64,000 bases of DNA from positions 633,045 through 697,044 of the forward strand of contig NW_025814038.1 in NCBI RefSeq assembly GCF_021917145.1, given 5' to 3'. Position numbers and translations under genes: made by a program. How positions within the stretch are numbered: position 1 is the first letter of the stretch; the number at the start of each line of letters is the position of its first letter. The DNA comes from Hypomesus transpacificus. Its lineage: Eukaryota > Chordata > Actinopteri > Osmeriformes > Osmeridae. The notes under the pieces are model-generated. The model did not search any database, was not told the origin of the DNA, and worked only from the letters and a program-made list of their open reading frames with translations. Shown here one piece after another: positions 12,373-24,801 of this stretch.

Positions 12373-15300
12373 GGCGGGTGCGAGAGGAGTGTCAGCTCTC
12401 ACCAGGACTGTTGGAGTAGCAGAGGTCAGCCACAGTGATCATCTTGGACGTGTCCACTCCGCTACCTCCCAGAAGCTCCACAAAATCCCCCGCCTCCACG
12501 CAGCCAGGAGAGGACTTCTGTAGAAGACAACACAGCGTGGGCTTAGCAACCCGTCCCAAGCACCCCATGGGATCAGACCAAACCAACATGTCACCATCTC
12601 TGTGTTGGAGGAGGAGGAAGTTTCTGTGTTACCTGGATTGGGAAGTCGTTGAGGTGTCCCAGGTTGAGCTCAGAGACCTGGACTTCCACGGGGTAGATGA
12701 TTGAAAAGCTGCAGTTCCTGTGCTGCTGGGGGATGACCATTGTAAAGGTGCCCTCTGGTGTCTGGGAGATGACATTGCAGGCTGGAGGGAGACAAGTGGT
12801 ACATGCAAAAAGATTCAGAGAATGAAAACGTTTTTTTTTTTTTTTTATCTAACAGTGTTTTGGTTTCGTGAAATAAAGGTTCAGTATCCGAATACACAGA
12901 CTACAGGCTGGTATCTAGGGCGGAAACCATCCAATTGTGACAAGCTCCACAGTCACACCGGTCACACCAACTCGTACTCACACAAACACAACCACCCCCT
13001 CTGACACACTCACACACACACACACATGCCTGAAATCATGTCCTGGCACTCGAGGACACCCAAGGCCACACACTCACTAGCAGAAGGCAGAGCTGAGCTT
13101 AGAATATAAGAAGCTCTGCTCTTTGTACGTTTGCCAACTGCCGAATACCCATCCAGAGGACTTAGAGACCAACGGAATTTGTTTGCTACACCTGTGCTGA
13201 CTGATCAGTAGATTGTAATCAAGCACCCTGCTGATAAATTGTACTGATGAGCAGAATGATAGCTGCAATCAAAATCTAAATTAGACAGTGATTGGTTTTG
13301 CAATCACTCAAACCTTGCCAAAAACTGTGGTTTCACAGTTTCACCCTTTTTTTTCGTAAAGGACAAATCCTGACAAAAATACACTCATTAACATTAACAC
13401 TCTTGTTGTGTTCAAATACCTGTTATCTTTTGTAATTTTATTAATCTAGCTGATGTGACAATTTAATTTACTCCAGAGGAATACTTCAACTGTTTGTCAA
13501 CTTACAAACTAACTAACTTACTAACCAACTAACATTTTGCCTTACACTTCTTCTGCACAGACATAGTATTAGTGTAAACTGAAACTGATAGTGAATTTCC
13601 CTTGTGTTGAAATCTGTGATAGCTGCAAATTCACCAAAGGCACATTTAAAATAGCAGTTTGCTGGCAACCTGTTGGGATACTTAACCACTGAAGTCACTG
13701 CATCAGACTGGCTGCAGGGCTTATAGTTTAGCATGATTATTTATAAATACAGATGTTTGGAAAACCCTACTGTTTAGAGACAGACTGAAAGAGACAGAGA
13801 GAAAAGGAGAGAGAAAAAGAGAGAAAAAAAGAGAGAGAAAAAGAGAGAGAAAAAGACAGAGAGAAAGAGAGAGAGAAAGAGAGAAAAAAATGAAAAAGAG
13901 AAAGAGAGAGAGAGGGAGGGAGAGAGAAAAGGGGGGGATGGTTGAAGAGAAAGAAGGTTCTTTTTCAGCAGTGTGACTGGACTCTACTCACGGAAAGGGT
14001 TGGTGAGTCTCCTGACGGTGAGGGTGAAGCCACTGCCGGCGGTTTGGACACGGAAGAAGACCATGGCCACGTTCTGAGAGGAGCGCACGGCTCTCCTGGC
14101 CGTGCTAGAGTCACAGTAGTCCACATAGCGCTGCGACAGCGGCAGAGGGTGGTCCTGGGAACTGGGAAACTTCTCCCCCTTCATCACCCAGCCGTCAAAC
14201 ACCTGTTGGAGGGTTGGGGGGAGGGGGCGAGGGGAGAGGGTGAGGAATAAGGGGTGAGAGCAGGTACATTGATTCACTGGGTCTCTACCAAATTTGTTTT
14301 TGTTGTTGCATTATTTGTGTGACCAGGCTGGATGGTTGTTGTTGCCATGGTAAAGGAGCTTGTGGCTCACGTTAATCCAGGAAGTGTTGTGTTTGTGATG
14401 TGTCTGTGGCGACGGTAATCCAGGAGGTGTTTTGTGTGGGATTGGTCTGTAGCAACAGTAATCCAGGGACGGATTTGAACTGCCCATTTAGGCAGTCTTC
14501 TCCTCAACTCCAGTGTAAAAAATCGATCTCCCAATCTGGACCCAAGAACCAGACGGAATCGCCCTATTTTATACCTTATGACGACAATGTGCTAAGTATA
14601 TTGTATTACTGGCAACTACCTAAGAGTGCTAAAAACCAGTGATTTTAAACAGGAGGTGGGGGGGGGGGGATTACGGCTGACCTGATACTTCGTGGGGTCA
14701 AACTCTGCTAAGGCTTGGGCTCGAAAACACAGCAAAGACCTGATGGAAACTGCTGCTATGGATCTTGAGTTATCTATGTGAAACGCAATTATTGCTGTTG
14801 GCAAGCAGGTTCTGCAAGCAGCGTTGTTATTAGATATTGTCGTCAGGATCCCTCTTAACCTCTGGGTGGTGAAGCATCAGTCTAGTAGGGGAGGCTATTG
14901 GGATTGAGGAGATGGAAGTCTGGTTACCTTGATGAAGTCTCCTCCCCTGCAGTCGATGTCCACGTTGTCGTAGTCTACGCTAATGACCTCATTTGGCTCA
15001 GCAATAAAGAAGGCTGCACAGCTAAACTGTGGCCGGTCAGCCGTGAAGGTGAACTGACCCTCTACCGCCACCATGTCCAGACACCCTGAAGAGAGAGGGG
15101 GGGGGGGGGGGGGAGAGAGAGAGAGAGAGAAACAACTAGTAAATGAATAAAAGCACTGTAACAAGCCATTGTAATCATTTTGCACTTGTTTTGATTTTTG
15201 ATTTTTATTACTGGTTGATAAAAAACTAAATGTACAGCATTGCGTCAAAAAGTCTGAACTTCAACATACTATATTGCCGCAAGAGTAGTCTATTACTTCA

Positions 15301-15738
15301 GAAAACAAGAGCGTGCAGTTACTCACGTAAAGATCTACGGTACATTAATTCCTCAGGTAATTCTCTTTTGAGCTCCGAATTGAGAAGTGAAAATAATCCT
15401 TCTGTTGAAATATCGTTGTCCTGCGTAAGAAAGAAAACCCCGTTAAATTGAAATCATAATAAAGTACATTCTAAAAGCAGCCCATGCTCAAAATCCGATA
15501 TTCAGCCAAATTACACGGACTATTATGAATGGAAAAGTTTTCCAACCTTGACAAACCATTTTTTCCTCCTAATGCGTTTAAAAAGCAAAGCAATTGCAGC
15601 GTAAACAATAATCGGAATCAAAAGACAGGAAAGTAAGGTGTCTCTCTAGAGGTTTACCTCAATGTACCTGGCGTCTCCCTTGAGTACTGACAGACACAAC
15701 ACCAAAAAGAACAGCTGCTCTCGGAAAGTGCCCTCCAT
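11874..15738 (-). CDS. crhbp: Corticotropin-releasing hormone-binding protein
   Basis: Seven coding exons on the minus strand: 15738-15658, 15420-15327, 15085-14928, 14202-13992, 12781-12633, 12517-12403 and 12028-11874. All junctions are GT-AG and in phase, giving 320 residues against 322 in human. It is a secreted glycoprotein that binds CRH and urocortin and limits their action on receptors. The first about 24 residues form a signal peptide (hydrophobic LFFLVLCLSVL core). Recognisable blocks are GQFTFTADRPQ, FPSSQDHPLP, SSQNVAM.FFRV, CSFSIIYPV, GDFVELLGG and CDNTVVRMVSSGK.VNRV. The ten-cysteine pattern of the family appears kept. RRSLRCLDM places Arg56 and Asp62 at the same numbers as the human residues reported to affect ligand binding. 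The first exon is preceded by a TATA-like box. Intron 4 contains (GA)n and AT-rich sequence. Identity is secure. Confidence 0.97.
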
Positions 15739-15816
15739 AATGACGTTCAGTCTCTCTCTCTAAAACTGACTGCACCTGAAGATGGAAAAGTCTGAACCCG
15801 CGCTCCTAGTCAACCT

Positions 15817-15826
15817 CCTTTTTATA
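15817..15826 (-). promoter_or_regulatory. TATA-like box of crhbp
   Basis: TATAAAAAGG on the minus strand, about 80 bp upstream of the crhbp start codon, in a position fitting a short 5' UTR. A purine/pyrimidine tract ((CT)n on the minus strand, 15968-16014) lies about 150 bp further upstream. Confidence 0.55.
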
Positions 15827-15962
15827 AGACGCCCTCGACTCGTTTCTTTAAAACTGTTGTAAAGATCACTCAAAACAGCCACTACCGCATAGGTTCGACC
15901 CCCCAAATTGCGTGGTTGTGACGAGAGCAAGGGAGGTCTCCAAGCTAAACAGATTGACAACT

Positions 15963-15967
<5 letters not shown>

Positions 15968-16014
<47 letters not shown>
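15968..16014. repeat. (GA)n tract upstream of crhbp
   Basis: (GA)n on plus, (CT)n on the crhbp sense strand, continuing in degenerate form to about 16062 and ending in a G run. Confidence 0.85.
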
Positions 16015-16020
<6 letters not shown>

Positions 16021-17207
16021 GGAGAGGGAGAGATAGAGAGAGAGAGAGAGGGGGGGGGGGGAGACAAGTGTCAATCAGTTTAAGGCAACGGCACCAAAAA
16101 AAATTTATACGTTTTTACTAATTAAACAATAATAGGCCTACAGTACAGTACATGCCATGGCAAATTATAGTCTACTATTTTTCCATGAATTTAGTTCTGT
16201 GTCTTTCAATTACATTATGGCTATTGTCACATTGTGATTAGGCTATTTCGCTGGAATAAATTGTCCTCCAAACAGCAAGTGCAGCAAGTGCAGCGTTGTT
16301 AAGACACATATTTGACAAGATTCTCCCTTTCCTGTCTCATTTTATTGATATAGATTTGCCCTTTTTTATCGACTGCGCAATTTTCCTATTACAAGGTTAA
16401 AACTTGACGCAGGACAAGTACAGTAATTCAAAACACATTTGAAAGTAAGGTCACTGAATCAAACGTGTACAGTTAACTTACTCTAGGTTAGCTGGTACTG
16501 ACCTGAACTCCGAGTAAAATGTGTTGTTTGGGTTTGACCTCCACTACAGAAACTGAATACTAAACAATATGTAAATGAATGGTTATATATTTTTTTTAAA
16601 TACAGTTTTCTCCCTCGCAGATTGTTGAGCTCATCACCATTCTCCACCAATCAGAGTTCAGCTGTGCATGGCGCGTGGGGATGCCTCAGGCTGTTTGAAA
16701 GGTCAGTCCCATCACACACTGGCGCTTTGTCAGGCCTCGAGCTCCGGTGCCCGTGGGTCTAGCCCAGGTTAGGTACATAGAATCAGCGTCATGCACGGTA
16801 AAGTCATAGGCACGTGATGAACTGTACATGGCCCTGTACCCATTCCCACTTACTCCTTGTAACCATACACAATATAACAGGGTTACAGTCCTCTTTATGG
16901 AAAACTAAAGATACACAAAAATAAAAAGCTTTTCAGACATTACAGCATGCAAGCTGCACCTTGGTCGATCACTAGTTTTCTGATGATGGAGTTTTTGATT
17001 TCTAAGGCAATGGCCTGTCAACGACATTGAACCACTATAGGAAACAGGGAACAATCACTTTGCATCTTTTTTTTTTGTTGCTATACTTTGTGGGTGAGGT
17101 AAGCCTGGTTTGGCGTAAACACTGTCAGAGTAGGTTGGGATGACTTTAGTGAATTATGCTTTGGGCTCGTCTGTCACATGGAGGTGTGAGGTAAGATCAG
17201 GTGAACG

Positions 17208-17448
17208 CATGGGCGTATCTAGCCCTATTTGGGGGGGGGGGGCTGGAGCCCCCCCAAAAGTTTCATTGGCCCCCCAAATAAAAAGAAATATATATATTTT
17301 TTCTCTTCCTAAATCCCACAAGAGGACAATATTTAAAAGGATATTTTCCAAAATGTATTCTGTGGGAACATGCCCCCAGACCCCCCTAATTTTAGGTTTT
17401 ATCTAGGGGCTTAGCCCCCCTAAAAGTGGGGACCTAGATTCGCCCCTG
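17208..17448. mobile_element. Non-autonomous hAT-like element with perfect 8-bp duplication
   Basis: The element runs from CATGGGCGTATCTAG to the complementary CTAGATTCGCCCCTG, with internal inverted G/C-rich stretches (GGGGGGGCT..AGCCCCCC at each end). It is flanked on both sides by the identical 8-mer GGTGAACG (17200-17207 and 17449-17456). At 241 bp it has no coding capacity. An 8-bp duplication with CAGGGGCG-like termini suggests hAT. Confidence 0.8.
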
Positions 17449-20400
17449 GGTGAACGTGTATTCCTCTATTCACAAAAGTCCAATGTATCACAGTCTGTTC
17501 AGAACAAAGCGCACACCACAACATTGCTTGCCATGGGGGATCTGACACACCTCCATTATATTTGTCCAGCTGAAATCTGAGGCTAAAACAGCCACTCACA
17601 ATGAGTCTTGCATGTAAGGATGACTGCCAAAGGACTGAGTACAGACACATGGCAGAGGGAGAAGAGGGTCATGTATGATCGACTCACTGTGAACACGTCA
17701 GTAACACGTCTGTACCTATGAGAGTGAGTTAGGACTCTGAGCTCACAACAACTTTATAAACCCCCCCCCCCCACACACACACACACACTCACCCACCCAA
17801 CACCACAACCCCCCCTCAACCCACATGCCAAAAAACGACGGCTCCCCCTCGCAGTTCCTGGGCCCTTAAGCTCTGCGGCTGTGGGTAAATCTTTCGACGG
17901 GGTGTCTTGTCTTGGTTTCGTGTTCCCCCTCCATTGTTGTAAAGCAGATCTTTGTGGTGTTGACGCACTTGGCATGATGGAGGTTGTTGTCTTTGCATAA
18001 ATCACTGGGATCCCAGAGGCTCCCTTACTGTTCTCTCGTAGCGAGAGCACGCCAGCCACCAGGCAGGATTTGGGTAGCTCACTGTGCTGGGATCCTCTGT
18101 GGTCCAAGTGTAAATGTCTTCCTTATGGGGCTTTGAAACGGAAAGAGCGTTGTGTCTTTTTAGTTTTGTCAGCGTGTGTACGGCTTTGGAAAAGGAGATT
18201 TCTCAACACATGCTGTCACGGGTTTTACATCGCAATGTGCGCGCATTGGAGTGTGTGTGTGCGTGACGCGTGTTTGTGCGTGCGTGTGTGTGTTGGTGGT
18301 TGCGTGCGTGCGTGTGTGTGCATGATGATGCGTGTGCGAATGTGCATACGTGTGTCCATCCCTGTGTGTGTGTGTGTGTGTGTATACTTTGCATTTTTTG
18401 AAAGCCTGCCAACTCTGTCAAAATGCAGGATGATTGAATTTAGTTCCATGTAAACACTGTTGTGTGGTTCTGGCCCGTAACAGTCCTTGGTGGCCTTTAA
18501 TCAGGATATGCCAAGTGGTCCCTGAGGGAAACCGACGGAACAAGTATACTGTTGTTGATCACTGGCCATTTTCAGGACCATTATGTTGTTAGCATCTGTT
18601 AGAGCTAATTACGGGCGATACTTTCTCTGTGTCTCAATGGCTGAGCACAAGGCCAGCCGTAATTGGTCAAGAGGTTGCGCCTTCTCCTCAATCGTACACC
18701 CGTAGTCGAAGAATCCGCCTGCTCTACGTAAACAATCCAGACAATCGGGCAAAAGCATCAGGGAGATTGCAGATGGACAGGTGCACTCAGGTGATTCAGA
18801 CATGCAATGAGGTCCTGAATTGACTGCTGCAGTAACAGCCGTTAGTAGACGCCGAGGTCAATGACTCTCACCCCTTTCTGTCTTGTGTGTCTCTCTCAGG
18901 AGCATGGTTATCAGTAAGGGGCCAGGAAGAGATGGACTCACTTTGGTTCGCTTTTGCCAGATGGGAATATCCATCCACGTGTGGATGTGTTTTGCAGGTA
19001 GGGGAAACTACTTTTTTTTGTGTGGTTTGGGGCTCCATCGCTGGCTTGATCATGCAGCAGCTGGTGGAGTGGTTGCATAGATGGTGTCCGCTCCCTCGAA
19101 GGCTTTCATCAAATCTCTCAACAACCCGGGTTTTGATGTTGTGCAGGGAAAACCTTCGGAAACAATTGCTCAAGATTACACTCGAACTCGCCGTGCTCCC
19201 TGGCTCTCGTGAAACCACATCTATCATTTTCATCAGCCAAGGAAAACGCAGCGGATCGAGAAAGACTTTGTATTCCAAAAAACACAGCAGCCGCGACCCC
19301 TCAGCCGTCTCCCCTCCCCTTCTCCACCTGGCTGCGCTCCGTCCTCCTCGGCTCAGCCACGCCAGGAGCCTGCAGGTCTAATGCTGTTGTTTTTGGCCGT
19401 CGTATGTGGACAATCTCTGCGATTTGTCTTCTCATTGAGGCAACAGAGTTTCAACAAGTGCTGGGGGCAACAGCGTGCTCTGTCTGTGTGCGGCCAACCA
19501 CACCAGAGTCACAGCTGCTATGCATCTTTAGCAGTGCTTTTCCACACAAGCACAGCAAATAAACTGGAAATGAACAAATCATAAATTATAAAAGTAGAGC
19601 TAGCCGTCGTAGTAACGCAACAATCTTACCAATATTATAAGCAGCAGCAAAAAAAAAATAACAATACTTTCAGTAAACATCCTGTGGCTACTGTAATTTC
19701 AATATCACCTAATCTGTTTCATCAAGACTATGGTATACCAATGCACTCAAAAATACCTCTTTTAAAGAAATACATTTTCATTAAATAATGAAAATGAGTC
19801 TTCAATGATATTCTGTAGCCTACTTTTGTTCACAAACCATCAATCATGCAGTGGGAGGTGGTGTTGGTCATACTAATGTAAAACAAACTAAACAATTATA
19901 GCAGAGCTATGAAACCATTTATTTCTATATCCTTCTATTTGAAATGAGTAGTATCATATAAGCTATGTTAGCCTACAAACATAACATTTATGTTAGCCTA
20001 TATGATACTAATATAACATCTAGGTTAGCCTTGCATACTGCAGGTCAGTCTCAGGTTTCTGGACAGAACCCAGCCTACCTCACTTATCCTCCACTTCTAA
20101 TACACACAGAACTCCATCACTCAAGGCCAGAAATGACAGATTCATTAACACTTGAAATATCCCCCCCAATCCCTTCACAGTCCTTCAGTTGTTTACAGAT
20201 ACAGTGCAATCTGACACATCACATTTACGATCATGCCGTAAAAGTTCACACCTTCTCCCTAATCTCTCCTCGGCACAGCTGACTCCATGGCGAGTCGCGC
20301 TGATGTGAAAGGCCGGGAGCGACGGTTAGCGACCAGGGTCTGTTCACGCTCTTGACGCGTTCTTCTGCGATCCTCGTTGTCCCCATTAAGATGCGCACAT

Positions 20401-23400
20401 CAGCACCGATGTGTTGGATTCGATTTGGACATGGCCTCTCTCCCACACGAGGCCATGGTGTTGTACAAACAGGCTGCTCTTCTGAGCGACTGACAGGCCG
20501 CTTATGTGTTAATTAATTAAATGGAGTGCGAAAACAGGAAGAGATTACCCGCAGAAAGGGGCCCTGGAATGACAACAGGGCATGTGTGTGCGTGTGTGTG
20601 TGTATTTGTGAGTGAGTTTTTGTGCGTGCATGTGTGAGCGTGTGGGCAAGTGTGTGTGTTCCGTGTGCGTTATGTTTGAAAAAGAATATCCATGGGAATG
20701 TCTTGCATACTGTACGGTATGTACTCAAGACGTTTTTTCTGAATGTTGAGTTTCTGCCTCTCAATTCACCTTCCCAGCTTGACTCTAGCCTTTCTCTTCT
20801 GAGTGACAAGTCCAGTAATTGGCCATAACTGTGCAAAACCTGATGTTTTGTTCAGCCTGGTGCAACAGAATGTGCTGAGAATGAAGGGCATTTCACTGTG
20901 ACAGACTTCAAATTCACTCTGGAGAAACCAAACTCACAAACACAGATAGTTCACTAGCTTCTGATATCTGTTTCGACACAGATACCACAGACACGCAACG
21001 CACGAAACACATCCTTTGAAGAAAACTGAAAATAAAAGCTCTTATGGCACATCTGCCAGGATTCATCCGAGTGTGATGTTACAGTTGACGTTTCGCATTA
21101 GAACCCATTCCCATTTTCATTAGCACTGGAAGCCATTTTGATCGTAGAGTGACGGTTAATTGTGGGAGCATGGAGCTGGGCTGACGTTACCAAGATAAAC
21201 AGCCTCAGGCTCCAGGAGAAAAACACAGCGAGGTTGGCACCAGACACACGCTCCAGCCGGGTCTGCAACATCCTTCCTCCCTACCAACCCCCCCCCCCCA
21301 CACACACACACACACACACACACAAGTAGACACCCTCCAACTCCCCTCCATCCTCCCACATTAAAAATTGTAGACATTCGTCAAATTGTCTCATGACAGG
21401 TCAGATTGATTTGATTTCATCACTCTGCCCCTTTCCCAGGAGTACAGCTCACTTTTGATCCTTGCCAGGCAGATTTCCCGGCCTTTCACGTCCGCAAGTG
21501 TGTGTGTGGGGGTGTGTATGTGTGTGTGGAGGTGTGACATTGTGTTCGTGTGGGTGTGTGTGTGTGTGTGTACATGAGCGTTTGTGTGTGTATCTTACAT
21601 TCTCTCTGTTCAGCTCAAGGTCACACCAAGTTCAATACAAATGTTTGTCCTGTTTTTCTTTAATTGCATCTATTCATTTGGGAAACCTGCAATGAATACA
21701 AAGTTGCATTTCCAATGTGACGTATTCATATGATCGTCAGATTAGATGGGTGAGACTGGGTGGTGTAAGTGGATGGAGATGTAGTCCTTCCTCTAGATCC
21801 ATAACTTAAGGGCTATAGATAATGAAACCCAGCTGGAATAGAGTCCTATCACCACACGTTATCAGTAATGGCATGCCAAGAACTACGCTTATCGGATATA
21901 GCCTGTAGACCATAAAACTATCCCAAAATCCTTCCAATTCCATATCCGTGGAGATCTTCTGTATCGCTTTGCAAAATAGTCGAAGGTGCGTTCCAATTTT
22001 GCACGGCCACCACCGGGGAAATGCTGAAAGGCAAATACAGGATATTATCCAGCATCACCACACCGTGGAGCACTGGTCCACATCCGTCCTACGCACACAC
22101 TACGTCAGCCACACGACATTGCTTGCGTCTCTTCTCCCTAAACACTGCTATTCTGGGCCACATTTGTCGAGGTATCAGCTCGATCTCCCAGTCTTTCCTG
22201 AAAACTCCTCCAAGCCTGGAAACTCATGTATTCCCCACTCAGTATCTTCCTCTTCACTCTGGAACCCCTCTCTCCTGCCTACACCCCCTCCCCCCTCACT
22301 CCCTCACACCCACCCCTGTCACACGCCTCTCCACTTGGGGCAAGGGATCCATTACCAGGATATGGCTATTTCCCTGAATGTACTCTCATGCACATACACA
22401 GAAATAATCATAAGTTTGGTGTGTGATTTAATTGCAGGGTGCTGTGGCATTGCGAATCCATTTGTGTGAAAAGCACCGTGCTGAATTCAGATTTGAGGGA
22501 AACAATGGTTTGTCTGGGACATGCGTAACGTGATCATCTGCAATGTACTGCAGTGGAACGTAGAAGAGCAGAGATGAAATCCAATTTTGTGGTGATAGGA
22601 TGAGCCAGCGGTACACGTTCACACTTTTTTGTTATTATTCAGTTTGTATGTTTGATGTTTGTGATAGAGGATGCATCAGGATCACGAGTACAATTTTTTT
22701 CAAATCACTACAATATGTTATTTTGGCTTTAAAGATAAAGAGCCCTAACCTATCGTGCAGCGCAAAAGCCGATTAAAGGAGGTGAGGTTCATAAAATTTT
22801 ACGACTCCTGTGCCACCAGGACTTACGTCATAAATCAGTAATCACTTGTCTTGGTGGGGGCTGTGTGTGCGTGCGTGCGTGCGTGTGCTTGTGTGTGCAT
22901 ATGTCTGCCTATACTGCACTCACATTTTCATTACCGTTTCCTATTAAATGAGTCAACGCATTAAACACACATTTCCAGCCAATTAGATTTCGCTACCTGC
23001 GTCTCTCTGATTTCCCACTACCGGAGTGACTGGAAACAACTTCCGCCTCATCGTTGTTTGCCAGTCCTCCTCGTCATATCCACAATGGACTGTAGGCATC
23101 TCTTAATTAGGAAAGTCACGCATACTTGGAAAGGCTTTTACAAGTACCTTCCGTTGTTGAGAAGGAGGTTGTCTCTTTTAATATGATTTCCACAAAAAGT
23201 CTGGGTATTGGGGATTTTAATGAATTACACTTACACGAGTATAAAATCATCTTCTGAAGTCACTCTGAATATTCAAAAGTTGAATTGTCCTTCTGCTTCA
23301 AGATGCACAATTGAATTAAGAGACCATGGGCATGTGGGAAGCTTTGAAATGTATGGCTTTATGGGTTTCTAATTTGAACAATTATAGTCGTACATGATTT

Positions 23401-23465
23401 ACTAATGCAGGCGATGTCGGTGCTGAGCGAATTTACCGCGGGCAATCTCAACTCCTGTACTCTGC

Positions 23466-23479
23466 GTGCCCCCTACTGG
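23466..23479 (-). promoter_or_regulatory. CTCF-like motif between crhbp and aggf1
   Basis: The minus strand reads CCAGTAGGGGGCAC, a full match to the core CTCF consensus CCASYAGRKGGCRS. It lies about 0.5 kb upstream of the aggf1 5' region. Binding is inferred from sequence only. Confidence 0.5.
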
Positions 23480-23959
23480 CCTTTTTGTGAGGACATTTGG
23501 TGTTTTTCTGCAAAACAAACAAGGTTTGTTTTATTTTATTTAACGTTTTATTTGCATAAATGTGTATTTGGTAGTTGCTCCAAGTTTTGTGGCATTTTAA
23601 AATGATTAAAGAGTCTTAAAAGCTATTGGAAAAGAAAAGTACCTTGACATGTTCATTGTTTTATCTCATATGTACTTCAGTTGTACACATTTACTTTAGA
23701 TTCTTATTCATTTTTCTACTTTGTCTTTCCGAAATTACATTTAGGTTTGTCATTTGAAGACAGATGAGTAATAAAAAAAAGGACTTCCTTTGTGGTTGCA
23801 CTTTGCACAGTGAAAGAAGAAGAAAAGCGGATATGACGTTAAGAAAATGGCACTCGCGATCACGGTGGACTGTAAACATATCTACTGTACCAATTTTAAC
23901 TGTCTTTATTATCCACAACATGTGCTCGCATGTGTCCAGAATGCTGGGTGGTTATAAGA

Positions 23960-24312
23960 TGTTTATTTTCAACTTGCAGGTTGATTATTGTGGAGGAGTG
24001 AGCAGAGAAACGGCGTCCAGTCGACAAATACTAGGCTATCGGTAAGGCTGGGGTTGAGTTCCCGGTTGAGTTAGTGGATCGTGAAACATAATTAGTTTGC
24101 TAACTAGTCGGCTAAACTAGTTGTTTCAGTTTTGGTAAAACCTTTTTTTTATCGATTTCTCCAACTTAATGTAGGACTAGTGGAGGGGATGTGTTAATGT
24201 ATTAGGTTACTAGCGAGCGGAGGCTTCTACAAAGCTTGCTAGCTACGTAGCTATCAGTCCAGGAGCTCAATATACTTTTTGTAATCTGTTTATTTGATCA
24301 TTATTTACTCAG
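23960..24312 (+). other. aggf1 5' UTR exon and first intron
   Basis: A good donor (GTAAGG) begins at 24042 after a probable untranslated exon whose start I cannot fix. A good acceptor (TTTACTCAG) ends at 24312. This puts the upstream in-frame ATG at 24294 inside the intron and makes 24321 the start codon. Confidence 0.6.
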
Positions 24313-24320
24313 CAAGAATT

Positions 24321-24760
24321 ATGGACAACAATGGAGAGGAGAACTCGAAGGAGGGCGTGGCTGAGCTTCGCGTGAAGGTTGAGTCGTTGAAGCAAGAATT
24401 GGAAACCTGCAGAACCGAGCTGGTGAAGTTACAGAAACAACTGACGAACTCGGAACGACTGCAGAAGAACACTGAAAGCTACAATGAAGATCTTAGAAAG
24501 CAGGTATACATGTTGAATGGCATGTTGGCATATATATCATTTCATTTAGTTTGTCAAATCCATCTCTGATTCCGTCTTTCCCGTTTTCCAGGTCGACAAG
24601 TTGAGCGCCGAGATTCATGAACGAAAAAAGAAGGAAAAGGGCAAAACCGATGCCGAGACTCAAACCGAGGAACAGACATGGACGGAAACTGGTGTGTAGT
24701 CTCTGGTGCTGCCGTCTTTGTGCTCAAGCTAGTCCCAAGTGTCTCTCTATGCCCCCCCCC

Positions 24761-24801
<41 letters not shown>

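Larger units (their letters stand above)
16070..23900. other. Gene-free interval between crhbp and aggf1 (head to head)
   Basis: No exon was recognised on either strand. It holds a MITE at 17208-17448, (CA)/(TG) tracts near 17770, 18250-18380, 20585, 21298, 21480-21590 and 22865, and a CTCF-like motif at 23466. The two genes diverge, so this 8 kb should contain the crhbp enhancers and the aggf1 promoter, but nothing specific can be named. Confidence 0.55.

Noticed and set aside
21948..22469. 173-codon plus-strand frame
   Set aside because: Composition and content look like random Ser/Pro/His-rich translation; no motif, and neighbouring frames are open too.
24294..24320. Upstream in-frame ATG for aggf1
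   Set aside because: It lies before the acceptor at 24312, so it is intronic; the exon starts at 24313 and the first ATG is 24321.
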